From Comamonas sp009360615 (GTDB taxonomy: Bacteria; Pseudomonadota; Gammaproteobacteria; Burkholderiales; Burkholderiaceae_C), in the NCBI RefSeq assembly GCF_035784015.1, contig NZ_JALKOW010000002.1: DNA of 64,000 bases, one strand, 5' to 3'. The first letter of the stretch is position 1. Each line of letters opens with the position of its first letter. Below, in pieces: positions 1 through 7,905 of the stretch. The position numbers were made by a program, and so were the translations under genes. Under the pieces are notes generated by a model. That model was given only the letters and a program-made list of their open reading frames with translations, did not search any database and was not told the origin of the DNA.

Positions 1-488
1 TGAGCATTGTCGTGACCGGTCTGCTCAACTTTGCTCCCTTGATGCAGGGGCAGGTGGACGCCACGGCCGCCACGGATACCGGCCTGGCCGTGGGGCTGCG
101 CAAGGGCATGGGCGAAGTCAATGTGATGCAGGTCAGCGACCACCTCAATATGTCCAGCGACATGTTTGTGGTGCGCGAGGAGGTATTCCTGCAGAAGAAG
201 GACTTGCTCAAGGCTTTCGTCAAGGGCTATCGCGAAAGCGCCGCCTGGATGATGGCGAACCCCGAGGAGGCCTCGGTGCTGGCCAGCAAATATGCCATCG
301 ATGGCACGCGCCGCGACATCAATCTGGACGTGATACGCCTGCGCAATGCCGCCTCCATGCCGGCAGTCCAGGGTCAGCCGCTGGGCAGTTTCGATATGGT
401 CGCGCTGCAAAAGGGTGCCGATGCCTACCGGGCGCTGGGCATGGTGCAGCGTCAGATCAAGGTGTCGGATGTGGTGGTTGCGCTTTAA
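1..488 (+). CDS. ABC transporter substrate-binding protein, NitT/TauT type (5' end outside window)
   Basis: The frame is open from the first base, so only the C-terminal ~162 residues are present and the GTG at 12 is internal. The visible part has the pattern of NMT1/THI5-like periplasmic binding proteins: a segment MQGQVDATAATDTG that contacts ligand in the family, then FVVREEVFLQKKDLLKAFV and a helical C-terminal lobe with a YRESAAWMMANPEEA segment, which resembles nitrate, sulfonate or thiamine-precursor binding proteins. The ligand cannot be read from this fragment. It may share a transcript with the oxidoreductase that starts 149 bp downstream. Family assignment is moderately sure; substrate unknown. 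Confidence 0.7.
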   Translation, partial: SIVVTGLLNFAPLMQGQVDATAATDTGLAVGLRKGMGEVNVMQVSDHLNMSSDMFVVREEVFLQKKDLLKAFVKGYRESAAWMMANPEEASVLASKYAIDGTRRDINLDVIRLRNAASMPAVQGQPLGSFDMVALQKGADAYRALGMVQRQIKVSDVVVAL

Positions 489-600
489 ATCTTCCCCTGA
501 GGCGCGCTGCCCAGGTGGCCCCGCGCCATCCCCCACTTCCTGCGAGAGGGTGACGACTGCACGCTGCCGGTCCGCCAAGGTCTTGTCTGCTGTCTCTCGC
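489..600. repeat. Degenerate GC-rich intergenic repeat
   Basis: Directly after the stop codon lies CCCCTGAGGCGC, then a C-rich block and GGGTGACGACT. The same order (GAGGCGC hairpin, CCCCC arm, GGGGGACGAC arm) occurs more cleanly at 9034-9110 and, in diverged form, at 5821-5930. This looks like a decayed member of a short dispersed repeat that I associate with Comamonadaceae intergenic regions. Identification as a repeat family is from memory and pattern, not alignment. Confidence 0.4.
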
Positions 601-637
601 AGGGGCCCTCCCATTGCCTGAGCGGAAAATCGTGAAT

Positions 638-1435
638 ATGAATCAGTCTTCTTCCATGGGCCTGCGCGGCAAGGTGGTGCTGGTGACGGGTGCCGGCCGC
701 GGCATCGGCGCGGCGATCGCCCTGGCGTTTGCGCGCGAGGGCGCGACGGTGGCCGTCAACTACCTGTCCAACGACGAGGCGGCAGCCGGCACCGTAGATG
801 CCTGCCTGGCTGCGGGCAAGGACTCGGGCGGCGATGCCTGGGCGGTCAAGGCCGATGTGGGCTCGCCAGAGGCCGTGCAGAGCATGGTGGACAGCATCGT
901 GCGCGATGCCGGTGGCATCGACATCGTGGTCAACAACGCCTTCAGACCCTATGTTTTCGACCCGGAGCGCCGCAGCCGGTTTGACGATCTGCAATGGTCG
1001 GACTATCAGGCCCAGTTCGACGGTGCCGTGGGGGCAAGCTTCAATGTCTGTCGTGCGGTGCTGCCACTGATGCGCCAGCGTGCGCGCGGCAGCATTGTCA
1101 ATATCGTCAGCAACCTGGTGGAGCAGCCTGTCGTCGCCTATCACGACTACACGACATCCAAGGGGGCTTTGCTGGCCTTCAGCCGGAATCTGGCCAGCGA
1201 GCTGGGGCCGGTGGGCATCCGCGTCAACTGCGTGGCGCCCGGACTGGTCTATCCCACCCAGGGCACGCAGGGCAGCAAGGAGTCTTTTCGGGAATCATTG
1301 ATGGCGGCCACCCCGCTGCGCCGGCTGGCGCGGCCCGAGGATGTGGCTGGGCCGGTGTTGTTTCTGGCGTCGGAACTCAGCGGCTTCATGACCGGGCAGC
1401 TGTTGCTGGTCGACGGCGGTCTGGTGATGCGCTGA
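638..1435 (+). CDS. SDR-family NAD(P)-dependent oxidoreductase
   Basis: This 265-residue protein has the length and motifs of a classical short-chain dehydrogenase/reductase. The dinucleotide-binding motif TGAGRGIG is at residues 17-24, NNAF stands for the usual NNAG, and the catalytic YxxxK is YTTSK near residue 166 with a serine about 13 residues before it. The C-terminal GRP-like segment ends LLVDGGLVMR, as in FabG-like enzymes. It probably reduces a keto group or oxidises an alcohol on an unidentified substrate. ATG 638 was preferred to TTG 614 because the sequence between is not conserved-looking and GAGCGGAAA lies upstream. The downstream neighbour is convergent. Confidence 0.85.
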   Translation: MNQSSSMGLRGKVVLVTGAGRGIGAAIALAFAREGATVAVNYLSNDEAAAGTVDACLAAGKDSGGDAWAVKADVGSPEAVQSMVDSIVRDAGGIDIVVNNAFRPYVFDPERRSRFDDLQWSDYQAQFDGAVGASFNVCRAVLPLMRQRARGSIVNIVSNLVEQPVVAYHDYTTSKGALLAFSRNLASELGPVGIRVNCVAPGLVYPTQGTQGSKESFRESLMAATPLRRLARPEDVAGPVLFLASELSGFMTGQLLLVDGGLVMR

Positions 1436-1469
1436 GCAGGGGGCTGCAGGACGTGCTGCCCGTCTGGCC

Positions 1470-1895
1470 TTACTGTCTGGCGGTTGCCTGGGCGTGATCG
1501 ATCGCATCGATGATGGCCACGCCAGTCTGCTGGACGCCGGGAGCGCTGAAGCCGGGACCGGGCGTGACGGCCGGGTGGCTGAGCAGCTTCTCGGCCATGC
1601 TCGGCGGCGCAGCAGGCGCTGGCGAGCTGGCCGTTGCGGGTACGGATTGGCTGGCGGCAGGCTTGGCTGCGGCCTGCTCGGTGGAGTCCAGATAGTCGTT
1701 GTAGCGTTTGTAGGCCTGACGCTCGCTGCGAGTCTGTTCCTGCTGCTGCTGCGAATGCTTGAAATATCGATAGGCGACCGTGCCCAGAACCAGCGCTGCC
1801 ACCAGAAATGCGGCAATGGCGGTGAGGACGAGGTTTTCGTCGGAGCGCTGGGGCGCCTGACGGACGGCTGAGGACTTGGGAATGGAAGCTGGCAT
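1470..1895 (-). CDS. Small membrane-anchored protein of unknown function
   Basis: I do not recognise a family. The 141-residue product has one predicted membrane helix near residues 22-41 (NLVLTAIAAFLVAALVLGTV region), followed by a Gln-rich basic stretch (HSQQQQEQTRSERQ) and a long Ala/Pro/Ser-rich tail. A cytoplasmic N-terminus with the tail in the periplasm is the likely arrangement. A GTG start at 1907 would add four residues. No clear ribosome binding site decides the start. The gene stands alone, convergent with the SDR gene and 200 bp beyond the azoR terminator. Confidence 0.55.
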   Translation of the reverse strand: MPASIPKSSAVRQAPQRSDENLVLTAIAAFLVAALVLGTVAYRYFKHSQQQQEQTRSERQAYKRYNDYLDSTEQAAAKPAASQSVPATASSPAPAAPPSMAEKLLSHPAVTPGPGFSAPGVQQTGVAIIDAIDHAQATARQ

Positions 1896-2054
1896 CTGAG
1901 CAAACACATCCGAGCCAAAGGGGACTCGGACCTGAAAGGGTTCGAACTGTTTTCAGCGTATCAAAAACAGCGGGTTCAGGGAGTCAGATCGGCATTTTCA
2001 GCGAGAACTTCAGTCGGAAATGTCCGCCAATCTGAAGTTGGGTGCTTTCTTGTG

Positions 2055-2087
2055 CAAAAAAACCGGTACGCCCTGGGGCGTTACCGG
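2055..2087 (-). terminator. Rho-independent terminator of azoR
   Basis: On the minus strand the sequence CCGGTAACGCC, CAGG, GGCGTACCGG folds into a 10-bp stem with one bulged base and is followed by eight T residues. It sits 22 bp after the azoR stop codon. Confidence 0.85.
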
Positions 2088-2108
2088 CTCTTGTCTGCAT
2101 CTCGGCGA

Positions 2109-2726
2109 TCAGGCAGCGACGGCTTGTGCCTGCTCGATCTGGGCCTTGGCTGCTTCCAGGGCGGCAGCCTTGGCGTCGGGGCCCATGGCCACGCCTTCAG
2201 CGCGAACAATGGTCACGTCGGTCACGCCCATGAAGCCGAAGATCACCTTCAGATAGCTTTCCTGGTGCTCCATGGCCTGGCCCGCTTCGCTGGTGGAATA
2301 GGCACCACCGCGCGCCGACGCCACGATGACCTTCTTGTCGCCGGCCAGTCCCACCGGGCCTGTCGCGGTGTACTTGAACGTACGGCCGGCCTGTGCAATG
2401 CGATCCAGCCAGGCCTTGAGTTGCGTGGGAATCGTGAAGTTGTAGAAGGGGGCGCCTACGACGATCACATCAGCGGCCAGGAACTGGCTGACCAGGGCTT
2501 CGGAGACGGCGTTTTCCTGGCGTTCGATTTCGGTGGCAGCCGCCTGGCCGGTACGAAACCCCAGAGACTGTGCGCTCAGGTGGCTGGGGGCGTTGACGGC
2601 CAGATCCAGGTAGTCCACCTTGGCTTCGGGCTGGGCCTGCTTGAGGCTCGCAACGATGTCGGCAGTCAGTGCGCGGGTCACGGAATTGGAGCCCGTGATG
2701 GACGAGTCGATGTGCAGGATTTGCAT
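2109..2726 (-). CDS. azoR: FMN-dependent NADH:azoreductase / quinone reductase
   Basis: A 205-residue flavodoxin-fold protein matching AzoR in length and layout. The FMN phosphate loop is HIDSSITGSNSVTR at residues 5-18, and the aromatic motif APFYNFTIPTQLKAW around residue 93 lies over the flavin in the family. It transfers electrons from NADH to quinones and azo compounds in a two-electron reaction, usually as a cytoplasmic dimer. It is transcribed away from a LysR-type regulator, a common arrangement for redox-stress control of azoR in this group. The gene ends in a strong terminator, so it appears to be a single-gene unit. Confidence 0.92.
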   Translation of the reverse strand: MQILHIDSSITGSNSVTRALTADIVASLKQAQPEAKVDYLDLAVNAPSHLSAQSLGFRTGQAAATEIERQENAVSEALVSQFLAADVIVVGAPFYNFTIPTQLKAWLDRIAQAGRTFKYTATGPVGLAGDKKVIVASARGGAYSTSEAGQAMEHQESYLKVIFGFMGVTDVTIVRAEGVAMGPDAKAAALEAAKAQIEQAQAVAA

Positions 2727-2920
2727 ATTGGTATCTATACCTCTAAAAATCAGTCAGGGAACACTTCTTGCCTCGCCTGGATGCTGCGTTGCGGCAAAAC
2801 AGTGATAGGTGGTGAATCGCAATGGAATAGATTGTAGATTTGTTTAGATTTGGCGGTAAGTCTGCAAAAATGCGATAGATCGTTCCAAATATCAATTCAA
2901 TCGATTCCAAGGAAATGTGC

Positions 2921-3862
2921 ATGGTGGATCTCAACGACATGCTGTACTTCGTCGAAGTGGTCGAGCGCGGCGGCTTTGCGGCTGCCGGGCGGGCACTGGG
3001 CATTCCCAAGTCGCGCCTCTCGCGCCGTGTCGCCGAACTCGAGGCCCATCTCGGGGTGCGCTTGCTGCAGCGCACCACCCGCAAGCTGTCTCTGACGCAG
3101 GTCGGAGAGACCTTTTTGCGCCATGGACAGGCCATGCGAGATGCGGCCCTGGCGGCCTCGGATGCCGTGGCCGAGGTACAGACCGAGCCGCGCGGCACCA
3201 TTCGCGTGACCTGTCCGGTGACGCTGGCCCAGACAGTATTGGGCGAGCTGATGCCTGAATTCCTCAAGCGCTGTCCGCTGGTGCAGGTGGAGATGCAGGT
3301 CACCAACCGCCCTGTCAATCTGGTCGAGGAGGGGGTGGATGTCGCATTGCGAGTGCGAGCCACGCTGGAGGACAGCGGCTCCATGGTCGTCAAGCGGCTC
3401 GACAGCTCGCGTCAGATCCTGGTGGCCAGCCCCGATCTGCTGCAGCGACAGGGCACGCCCCGCACGCTGGAGGACCTGCAACTGCTGGACAGCATGGCCA
3501 TGACGGCAGTTGATGGCCATTCCAGCCTGCTGCTCGTCGGGCCCGAAGGCAAGGAGCACCGGTTGCAGCTGCAGCCGCGCTATGTGGTCGATGACTTGCT
3601 GACGCTGAAATTTGCGGCTCTGGCCGGCAGCGGCATGTGCTGGCTGCCTGACTATATGTGTCAGGACGCGTTGAACCAGGGCACGCTGGTGCAGCTGCTG
3701 CCGCAATGGGCACCTCCGCGCGGCATCGTGCATGCGGTGTTTCCCTCGCGGCGCGGGCTGGCACCGGCGGTACGGCATTTCCTGGACTTTCTCGGAGAGC
3801 GCATGCCGGGCAGCAGCATCTCAGCCGCGCAAAAGGCGGCATCGGCCTCCGCGGCGCATTAG
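2921..3862 (+). CDS. LysR-type transcriptional regulator, divergent from azoR
   Basis: The 313-residue protein has an N-terminal winged helix (LNDMLYFVEVVERGGFAAAG, then IPKSRLSRRVAELE as recognition helix) and a LysR substrate-binding domain. The start at 2921 is chosen over ATG 2915 because AAGGA at 2909-2913 is seven bases from 2921 and only one from 2915. It shares a 190-bp A/T-rich region with azoR and most probably regulates azoR and itself; the inducer cannot be read from sequence, though quinones or other electrophiles would fit. The C-terminal tail is Ala/Ser-rich. Function as azoR regulator is inferred from position. Confidence 0.85.
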   Translation: MVDLNDMLYFVEVVERGGFAAAGRALGIPKSRLSRRVAELEAHLGVRLLQRTTRKLSLTQVGETFLRHGQAMRDAALAASDAVAEVQTEPRGTIRVTCPVTLAQTVLGELMPEFLKRCPLVQVEMQVTNRPVNLVEEGVDVALRVRATLEDSGSMVVKRLDSSRQILVASPDLLQRQGTPRTLEDLQLLDSMAMTAVDGHSSLLLVGPEGKEHRLQLQPRYVVDDLLTLKFAALAGSGMCWLPDYMCQDALNQGTLVQLLPQWAPPRGIVHAVFPSRRGLAPAVRHFLDFLGERMPGSSISAAQKAASASAAH

Positions 3863-4003
3863 CTTCTGCCCATAAGATAACAACAAAACATTCGTTGGGA
3901 TTTGCGAAGGCCGTGCCCACAATGACTGCCTTGTTATCAGATCAGGAGCGCGCCGGGCTTTTTCCCACGCCAGGGCCGCCGCTCCTAGATTACAGGAGGC
4001 AGC

Positions 4004-4600
4004 ATGACATCCCCATTTCGCATCGTGATCGTGCCAGGCTGGCGTAACTCCGGACCCGGTCATTGGCAAAGCCTGTGGGCCGAGCAGCTGGAGGGCGCCG
4101 TGCGCGTTCAGCAGCAGGACTGGCTGGTGCCGCACCGCGATGCCTGGGTAGGGGAGCTGGAAAGAGTCTTGCTCAGCGACGAGCGTCCTGCCGTCATCGT
4201 GGCCCACAGCCTGGGCTGCATCACCACCGCGCATTTGGGCGAGGCTGCGGCAGCACGCGTGCATGGTGCCTTGCTGGTGGCGCCTGCCGATCCTGAGCGA
4301 CGTGCCCAGCTGGCGGACTTTGCGCCCGTGCCTTATGCGCCGCTACCCTATCGCAGCGTGCTGGTGGCCAGCAGCAACGATCCGTTCTGCCCCATCCGTC
4401 GTGCAGGTGCCTATGCCAGGGCCTGGGGCAGCGAGCTGGTACGTTTGCAGAATGCCGGACATATCAATATCGAGTCGGGCTTTGGAGCCTGGCCCCTGGG
4501 GCTGGCGCTGCTGCAGTCGCTGACAGAGCAGGGCGGCTGGAATGCACAGACTCCGCCTGCCGCGGTGCGGCCCGTACCGGCAACAGCACTTGCGGCCTGA
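4004..4600 (+). CDS. RBBP9/YdeN-family serine hydrolase
   Basis: The 198-residue protein is a compact alpha/beta hydrolase. It begins with the family's VPGWRNSGPGHWQSLW signature near residue 9. The nucleophile elbow is AHSLGC around residue 68, the acid is in SSNDPFCP around residue 125, and the base is in NAGHINIESG around residue 150, so the triad is complete. These proteins hydrolyse small esters, but natural substrates are unknown. AGGAGGCAGC gives a strong ribosome binding site. It precedes the sulfate transport operon, though a 218-bp A/T-rich gap suggests a separate promoter for that operon. Confidence 0.85.
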   Translation: MTSPFRIVIVPGWRNSGPGHWQSLWAEQLEGAVRVQQQDWLVPHRDAWVGELERVLLSDERPAVIVAHSLGCITTAHLGEAAAARVHGALLVAPADPERRAQLADFAPVPYAPLPYRSVLVASSNDPFCPIRRAGAYARAWGSELVRLQNAGHINIESGFGAWPLGLALLQSLTEQGGWNAQTPPAAVRPVPATALAA

Positions 4601-4627
4601 CGAGAGCCGGTCTCAGACACTTTCTGG

Positions 4628-4680
4628 ATTCATTTTTGATAGCGTCATATGCTTTATAGATAAGCGTTTGAGGCGGTTCT
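4628..4680. repeat. Short dispersed intergenic repeat, TTTTTGATAGC type
   Basis: The stretch contains ATTCATTTTTGATAGC, ATATGCTTTATAGATAAGCG and TTTGAGGC in that order. I recognise this order of blocks from many intergenic regions of Comamonadaceae, where related 50-bp elements are common. It lies between the hydrolase gene and sbp. Its role is unknown. Confidence 0.45.
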
Positions 4681-4818
4681 AAGCGCAATAATATGCGCTG
4701 TTTTATTCTTTATATTGATTTCCAGAAAAACAAAGAAAAATATATTCTTTTGAGTTTTAAGGAGTCGTTCGCACAATGTGTACATCTATATACATTGCTC
4801 AAGAAAAGGCTGCGAACC

Positions 4819-5820
4819 ATGCATTCCGCGAAGCTCAAGACACTGTTGGCATCCCTCGCACTGGCAGCGGCAGGCGCTGCCTCGGCGCAAACCCAGCTGC
4901 TCAATGTCTCCTATGACGTGGCGCGCGAGTTCTACAAGGATTACAACGCTGCCTTCATCGCCCATTACAAGAAGACCAAGGGCGTGGACATCAAGGTGGA
5001 CCAGTCGCATGGCGGCTCCAGTGCCCAGGCGCGTGCCGTCAACGACGGGCTGGCTGCCGATGTGGTGACTTTCAACACGACGACCGATGTGGATTTCCTG
5101 GCCCAGAACGGCGTGGTCGCCAAGGACTGGAACAAGAAGTTCCCGCACGATGCATCGCCCACCACATCGACCATGCTGTTTCTGGTGCGCAACGGTAATC
5201 CCAAGAACATCAAGGACTGGTCCGATCTGGTGCGTCCCGACGTGAAGGTTGTGGTGGTCAACCCCAAGACTGGCGGCAATGGCCGTTATGCCTATCTGGC
5301 CGCCTGGGGCTCGGTGCGTGAAAAGGGCGGCACTGACGCGCAAGCCGCCGAATTCGTGCAGAAGCTCTACAAGAACGTGCCCGTGCTCGGCAAGGGCGGC
5401 CGCGACGCGACCAGCATCTTCCTGCAGCGCAACATCGGCGATGTGCTCATCACCTTTGAATCCGAAGTCGTCTCCGTGGACCGTGAGTTCGGCCAGGGCA
5501 AGGTCGACGCGGTCTACCCCTCGGTGAGCATCGTGGCCGAGAACCCCGTGGCCGTGGTCGAGCGGACCGTGGCCAAGAAGGGAACGACCCAGCTGGCCAC
5601 GGACTATCTGCAGTGGCTGTACTCCGACGAAGCACAGGAAATCGCTGCCAAGCATGCGATACGCCCTCGCTCCGAAGCGGTGTTGAAGAAGCATGCCGAC
5701 CAGTTCAAGCCCATCAAGCAGTTCACCGTGGCCAAGTACTTCGGCTCTCTGAGCGAAGCGCAGAAGGTGCACTTCAACGATGGCGGCCAGTTCGACAAGC
5801 TGTATACCCCCGGCAAATAA
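4819..5820 (+). CDS. sbp: Sulfate ABC transporter, periplasmic substrate-binding protein
   Basis: The 333-residue precursor begins with a signal peptide (MHSAKLKTLLASLALAAAGA, cleavage near ASA-QTQ) and continues LLNVSYDVAREFYKDYN, the hallmark of the Sbp/CysP family. Later blocks such as DQSHGGSSAQARAV and NPKTGGNGRYAYLAAWG match the sulfate-binding pocket. It captures sulfate (possibly thiosulfate) for the CysTWA permease encoded next. ATG 4819 was chosen over an open frame reaching back to 4693 because the signal peptide starts there and AAAAGG precedes it. The 218-bp upstream region is unusually A/T-rich, as expected for a CysB-type promoter, but I cannot place the operator. Confidence 0.93.
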   Translation: MHSAKLKTLLASLALAAAGAASAQTQLLNVSYDVAREFYKDYNAAFIAHYKKTKGVDIKVDQSHGGSSAQARAVNDGLAADVVTFNTTTDVDFLAQNGVVAKDWNKKFPHDASPTTSTMLFLVRNGNPKNIKDWSDLVRPDVKVVVVNPKTGGNGRYAYLAAWGSVREKGGTDAQAAEFVQKLYKNVPVLGKGGRDATSIFLQRNIGDVLITFESEVVSVDREFGQGKVDAVYPSVSIVAENPVAVVERTVAKKGTTQLATDYLQWLYSDEAQEIAAKHAIRPRSEAVLKKHADQFKPIKQFTVAKYFGSLSEAQKVHFNDGGQFDKLYTPGK

Positions 5821-5930
5821 CCGACTTCTTCCGAGTCGCCTTGCGGCTGCCCCCTCTCTCGCTGCGCGGGAGCAGGGCAACATCCTCGCTGCCGGTCGGC
5901 CCTTGCTCCGCGTTTTTGAGCTGGGTCGTG
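5821..5930. repeat. GC-rich intergenic repeat between sbp and cysT
   Basis: This 156-bp gap holds two successive inverted repeats: AGTCGCCTTGCGGCT and then GCCCCCT...GGGAGCAGGGC, followed by GGTCGGCCCTTGCTCCGCG. The architecture matches the element at 9034-9110 after cysA. Its position after the binding-protein gene could let it protect the sbp message or reduce read-through into the permease genes, which is a common need in ABC operons. That role is inferred. Confidence 0.45.
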
Positions 5931-5976
5931 CCTGATTGACCGTCAGCGAGATCTTCCCCCCGTTCTGTCTCTGAAT

Positions 5977-6834
5977 ATGTCCTCTGCTGTCCTAGCCCCC
6001 CGCAAGGCGCGTAGTGCCAAGCGAGTGTTACCCGGTTTCGGGCTGACGCTGGGCTACACCATTTTCTATCTGAGCATCATCGTGCTCATCCCCCTGGTCG
6101 CCCTGCTGTTCAAGAGCTTCTCATTGACCTGGGAGCAGTTCTGGTCCGCGGTTTCTGCACCCGCCGTGGTCGCTTCCTACGAACTGTCCTTCACCATGTC
6201 CTTTGTCGCTGCGGCGGTGAATGTGGTGTTCGGCATGCTGATTGCCTGGGTGCTAGTGCGCTACCAGTTCCCCGGCAAGAAGGTGGTGGATGCCCTGGTC
6301 GATCTGCCGTTTGCGCTGCCTACGGCCGTTGCCGGTATCGCACTGTCTGCCCTGTATGCGGGCAACGGCTGGATCGGACAGTACTTCGAGTCGCTGGGCA
6401 TTCAGATGGCCTACAACCCCAAGGGCATCGCCATTGCGCTGATCTTCATCGGTCTGCCTTTTGTGGTGCGTACCGTGCAACCGGTGCTGGAGGACTTCGA
6501 GAAGGAGCTGGAGGAGGCGGCGACCAGTCTGGGGGCTTCGCGCTGGCAGATTTTCTACAAGGTCATCCTGCCCCATATCGGCCCCGCACTGCTGACTGGT
6601 TTCGCCATGGCCTTTGCGCGCGCCGTGGGTGAATATGGCTCGGTGATCTTCATTGCCGGCAACATTCCCATGGTCTCGGAAATCACTCCGCTGATCATCA
6701 TGGCCAAGCTGGATCAACACGATGTGGCAGGCGCCACGGCCGTTGCCGTGGTGATGCTGCTGATCTCTTTTGTATTGCTGCTGCTGATCAACGCACTGCA
6801 GGCATGGCAGCGCAAGGCGCAGGGGGGCCGCTGA
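5977..6834 (+). CDS. cysT: Sulfate ABC transporter permease CysT (CysU)
   Basis: A 285-residue inner-membrane protein with about six hydrophobic helices. The cytoplasmic EAA loop that docks on the ATPase reads EEAATSLGASRWQIFY near residue 185, and the PFALPTAVAGIALSALY segment near residue 112 is typical of CysT. It pairs with CysW to form the channel through which sulfate delivered by Sbp is pumped using CysA. The gene ends two bases before the cysW start codon, so the two are translated together. Confidence 0.93.
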   Translation: MSSAVLAPRKARSAKRVLPGFGLTLGYTIFYLSIIVLIPLVALLFKSFSLTWEQFWSAVSAPAVVASYELSFTMSFVAAAVNVVFGMLIAWVLVRYQFPGKKVVDALVDLPFALPTAVAGIALSALYAGNGWIGQYFESLGIQMAYNPKGIAIALIFIGLPFVVRTVQPVLEDFEKELEEAATSLGASRWQIFYKVILPHIGPALLTGFAMAFARAVGEYGSVIFIAGNIPMVSEITPLIIMAKLDQHDVAGATAVAVVMLLISFVLLLLINALQAWQRKAQGGR

Positions 6835-6835
6835 G

Positions 6836-7876
6836 ATGTCTTCGATCCATGCAGCGATTCAGGCGCTGTTTCCCAATCTGCTGCCCATCTGGGCGCATCT
6901 GTTCACCGTCGTCGGCATTGCGCTTGTGGTTCTGGTCGCGCTGTACAAGATCACGGCTCCGCCCCAGGCCGCCAGGCTGGAGAAGATGACCACGACCGAG
7001 CCACGATGGGTGCGCTGGGTCCTGACCTCGGTGGCCTTGCTTTTCATGCTGGTCTTCCTGATCCTGCCGCTGCTTTCCGTGTTTGGCGAAGCACTGCGCA
7101 AGGGCTGGGAGGTCTATGTCACGGCGCTGGGTGAGCCCGATGCGATCTCTTCCATCAAGCTCACGCTGTTGACGGCGCTGATTGCCGTGCCCCTGAACCT
7201 GGTCTTCGGCGTGGCAGCCGCATGGTGCATTGCCAAGTATGAGTTCAAGGGCAAGGCCTTTTTGACGACCTTGATCGATCTGCCGTTCTCCATCTCGCCC
7301 GTGGTTGCGGGTCTGATGTACGTGCTGGTGTTCGGCGCCAATGGCTGGCTGGGGCCCTGGCTGGCCCAGCATCAGATCCAGGTCATCTTTGCCGTGCCAG
7401 GCATTGTGCTGGCCACGGTGTTCGTGACCTTCCCTTTCATCGCCCGCGAACTGATCCCGCTGATGCAGGCCCAGGGCAGCGACGAGGAGCAGGCCGCCAT
7501 CGTGCTAGGTGCCTCGGGCTGGCAGACCTTCTGGAATGTCACTCTTCCCAATATCAAATGGGGTCTGGTCTATGGCGTGATCCTGTGCAATGCCCGTGCC
7601 ATGGGTGAGTTCGGTGCCGTGTCCGTGGTCTCCGGCCATATCCGGGGCCAGACCAACACCATGCCCTTGCACGTGGAAGTGCTGTATGCCGACTACCAGG
7701 CGGCGGCCGCCTTCGCCGTGGCATCCCTGCTGGCGCTGCTGGCCTTGGTGACCCTGGTGATCAAGTCCTTCGCCGAGTGGCGTGCCGAGCAGCAGGCCAG
7801 GGCCGCAGCCGAAGCACCGCCCGAGCGCCCAGGCCAGATCAGCCTCGCAAAGAACAAAACCGCCAAGGCAGCCTGA
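6836..7876 (+). CDS. cysW: Sulfate ABC transporter permease CysW, with N-terminal extension
   Basis: The core from about residue 55 is a normal CysW permease, with LPFSISPVVAGLMYVLVFG and the EAA loop EEQAAIVLGASGWQTFW. With the ATG at 6836, which has AGGGGGGC as ribosome binding site and follows the cysT stop by one base, the protein is 346 residues, roughly 50 longer than usual. The extra part adds one hydrophobic helix (LFTVVGIALVVLVALYK). A shorter start at ATG 6986, with CTGGAGAAG before it, would give the standard length. The C-terminal tail is Ala-rich and cytoplasmic. The identity is secure; the start is not. Confidence 0.9.
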   Translation: MSSIHAAIQALFPNLLPIWAHLFTVVGIALVVLVALYKITAPPQAARLEKMTTTEPRWVRWVLTSVALLFMLVFLILPLLSVFGEALRKGWEVYVTALGEPDAISSIKLTLLTALIAVPLNLVFGVAAAWCIAKYEFKGKAFLTTLIDLPFSISPVVAGLMYVLVFGANGWLGPWLAQHQIQVIFAVPGIVLATVFVTFPFIARELIPLMQAQGSDEEQAAIVLGASGWQTFWNVTLPNIKWGLVYGVILCNARAMGEFGAVSVVSGHIRGQTNTMPLHVEVLYADYQAAAAFAVASLLALLALVTLVIKSFAEWRAEQQARAAAEAPPERPGQISLAKNKTAKAA

Positions 7877-7905
7877 GCTGCCCGGATCAGAACAAGAGAT
7901 TCATC

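Noticed and set aside
1900..1990. tRNA-like T-loop GGGTTCGAACTG
   Set aside because: The flanking bases do not form the T stem, and no acceptor or anticodon arm can be placed around it.
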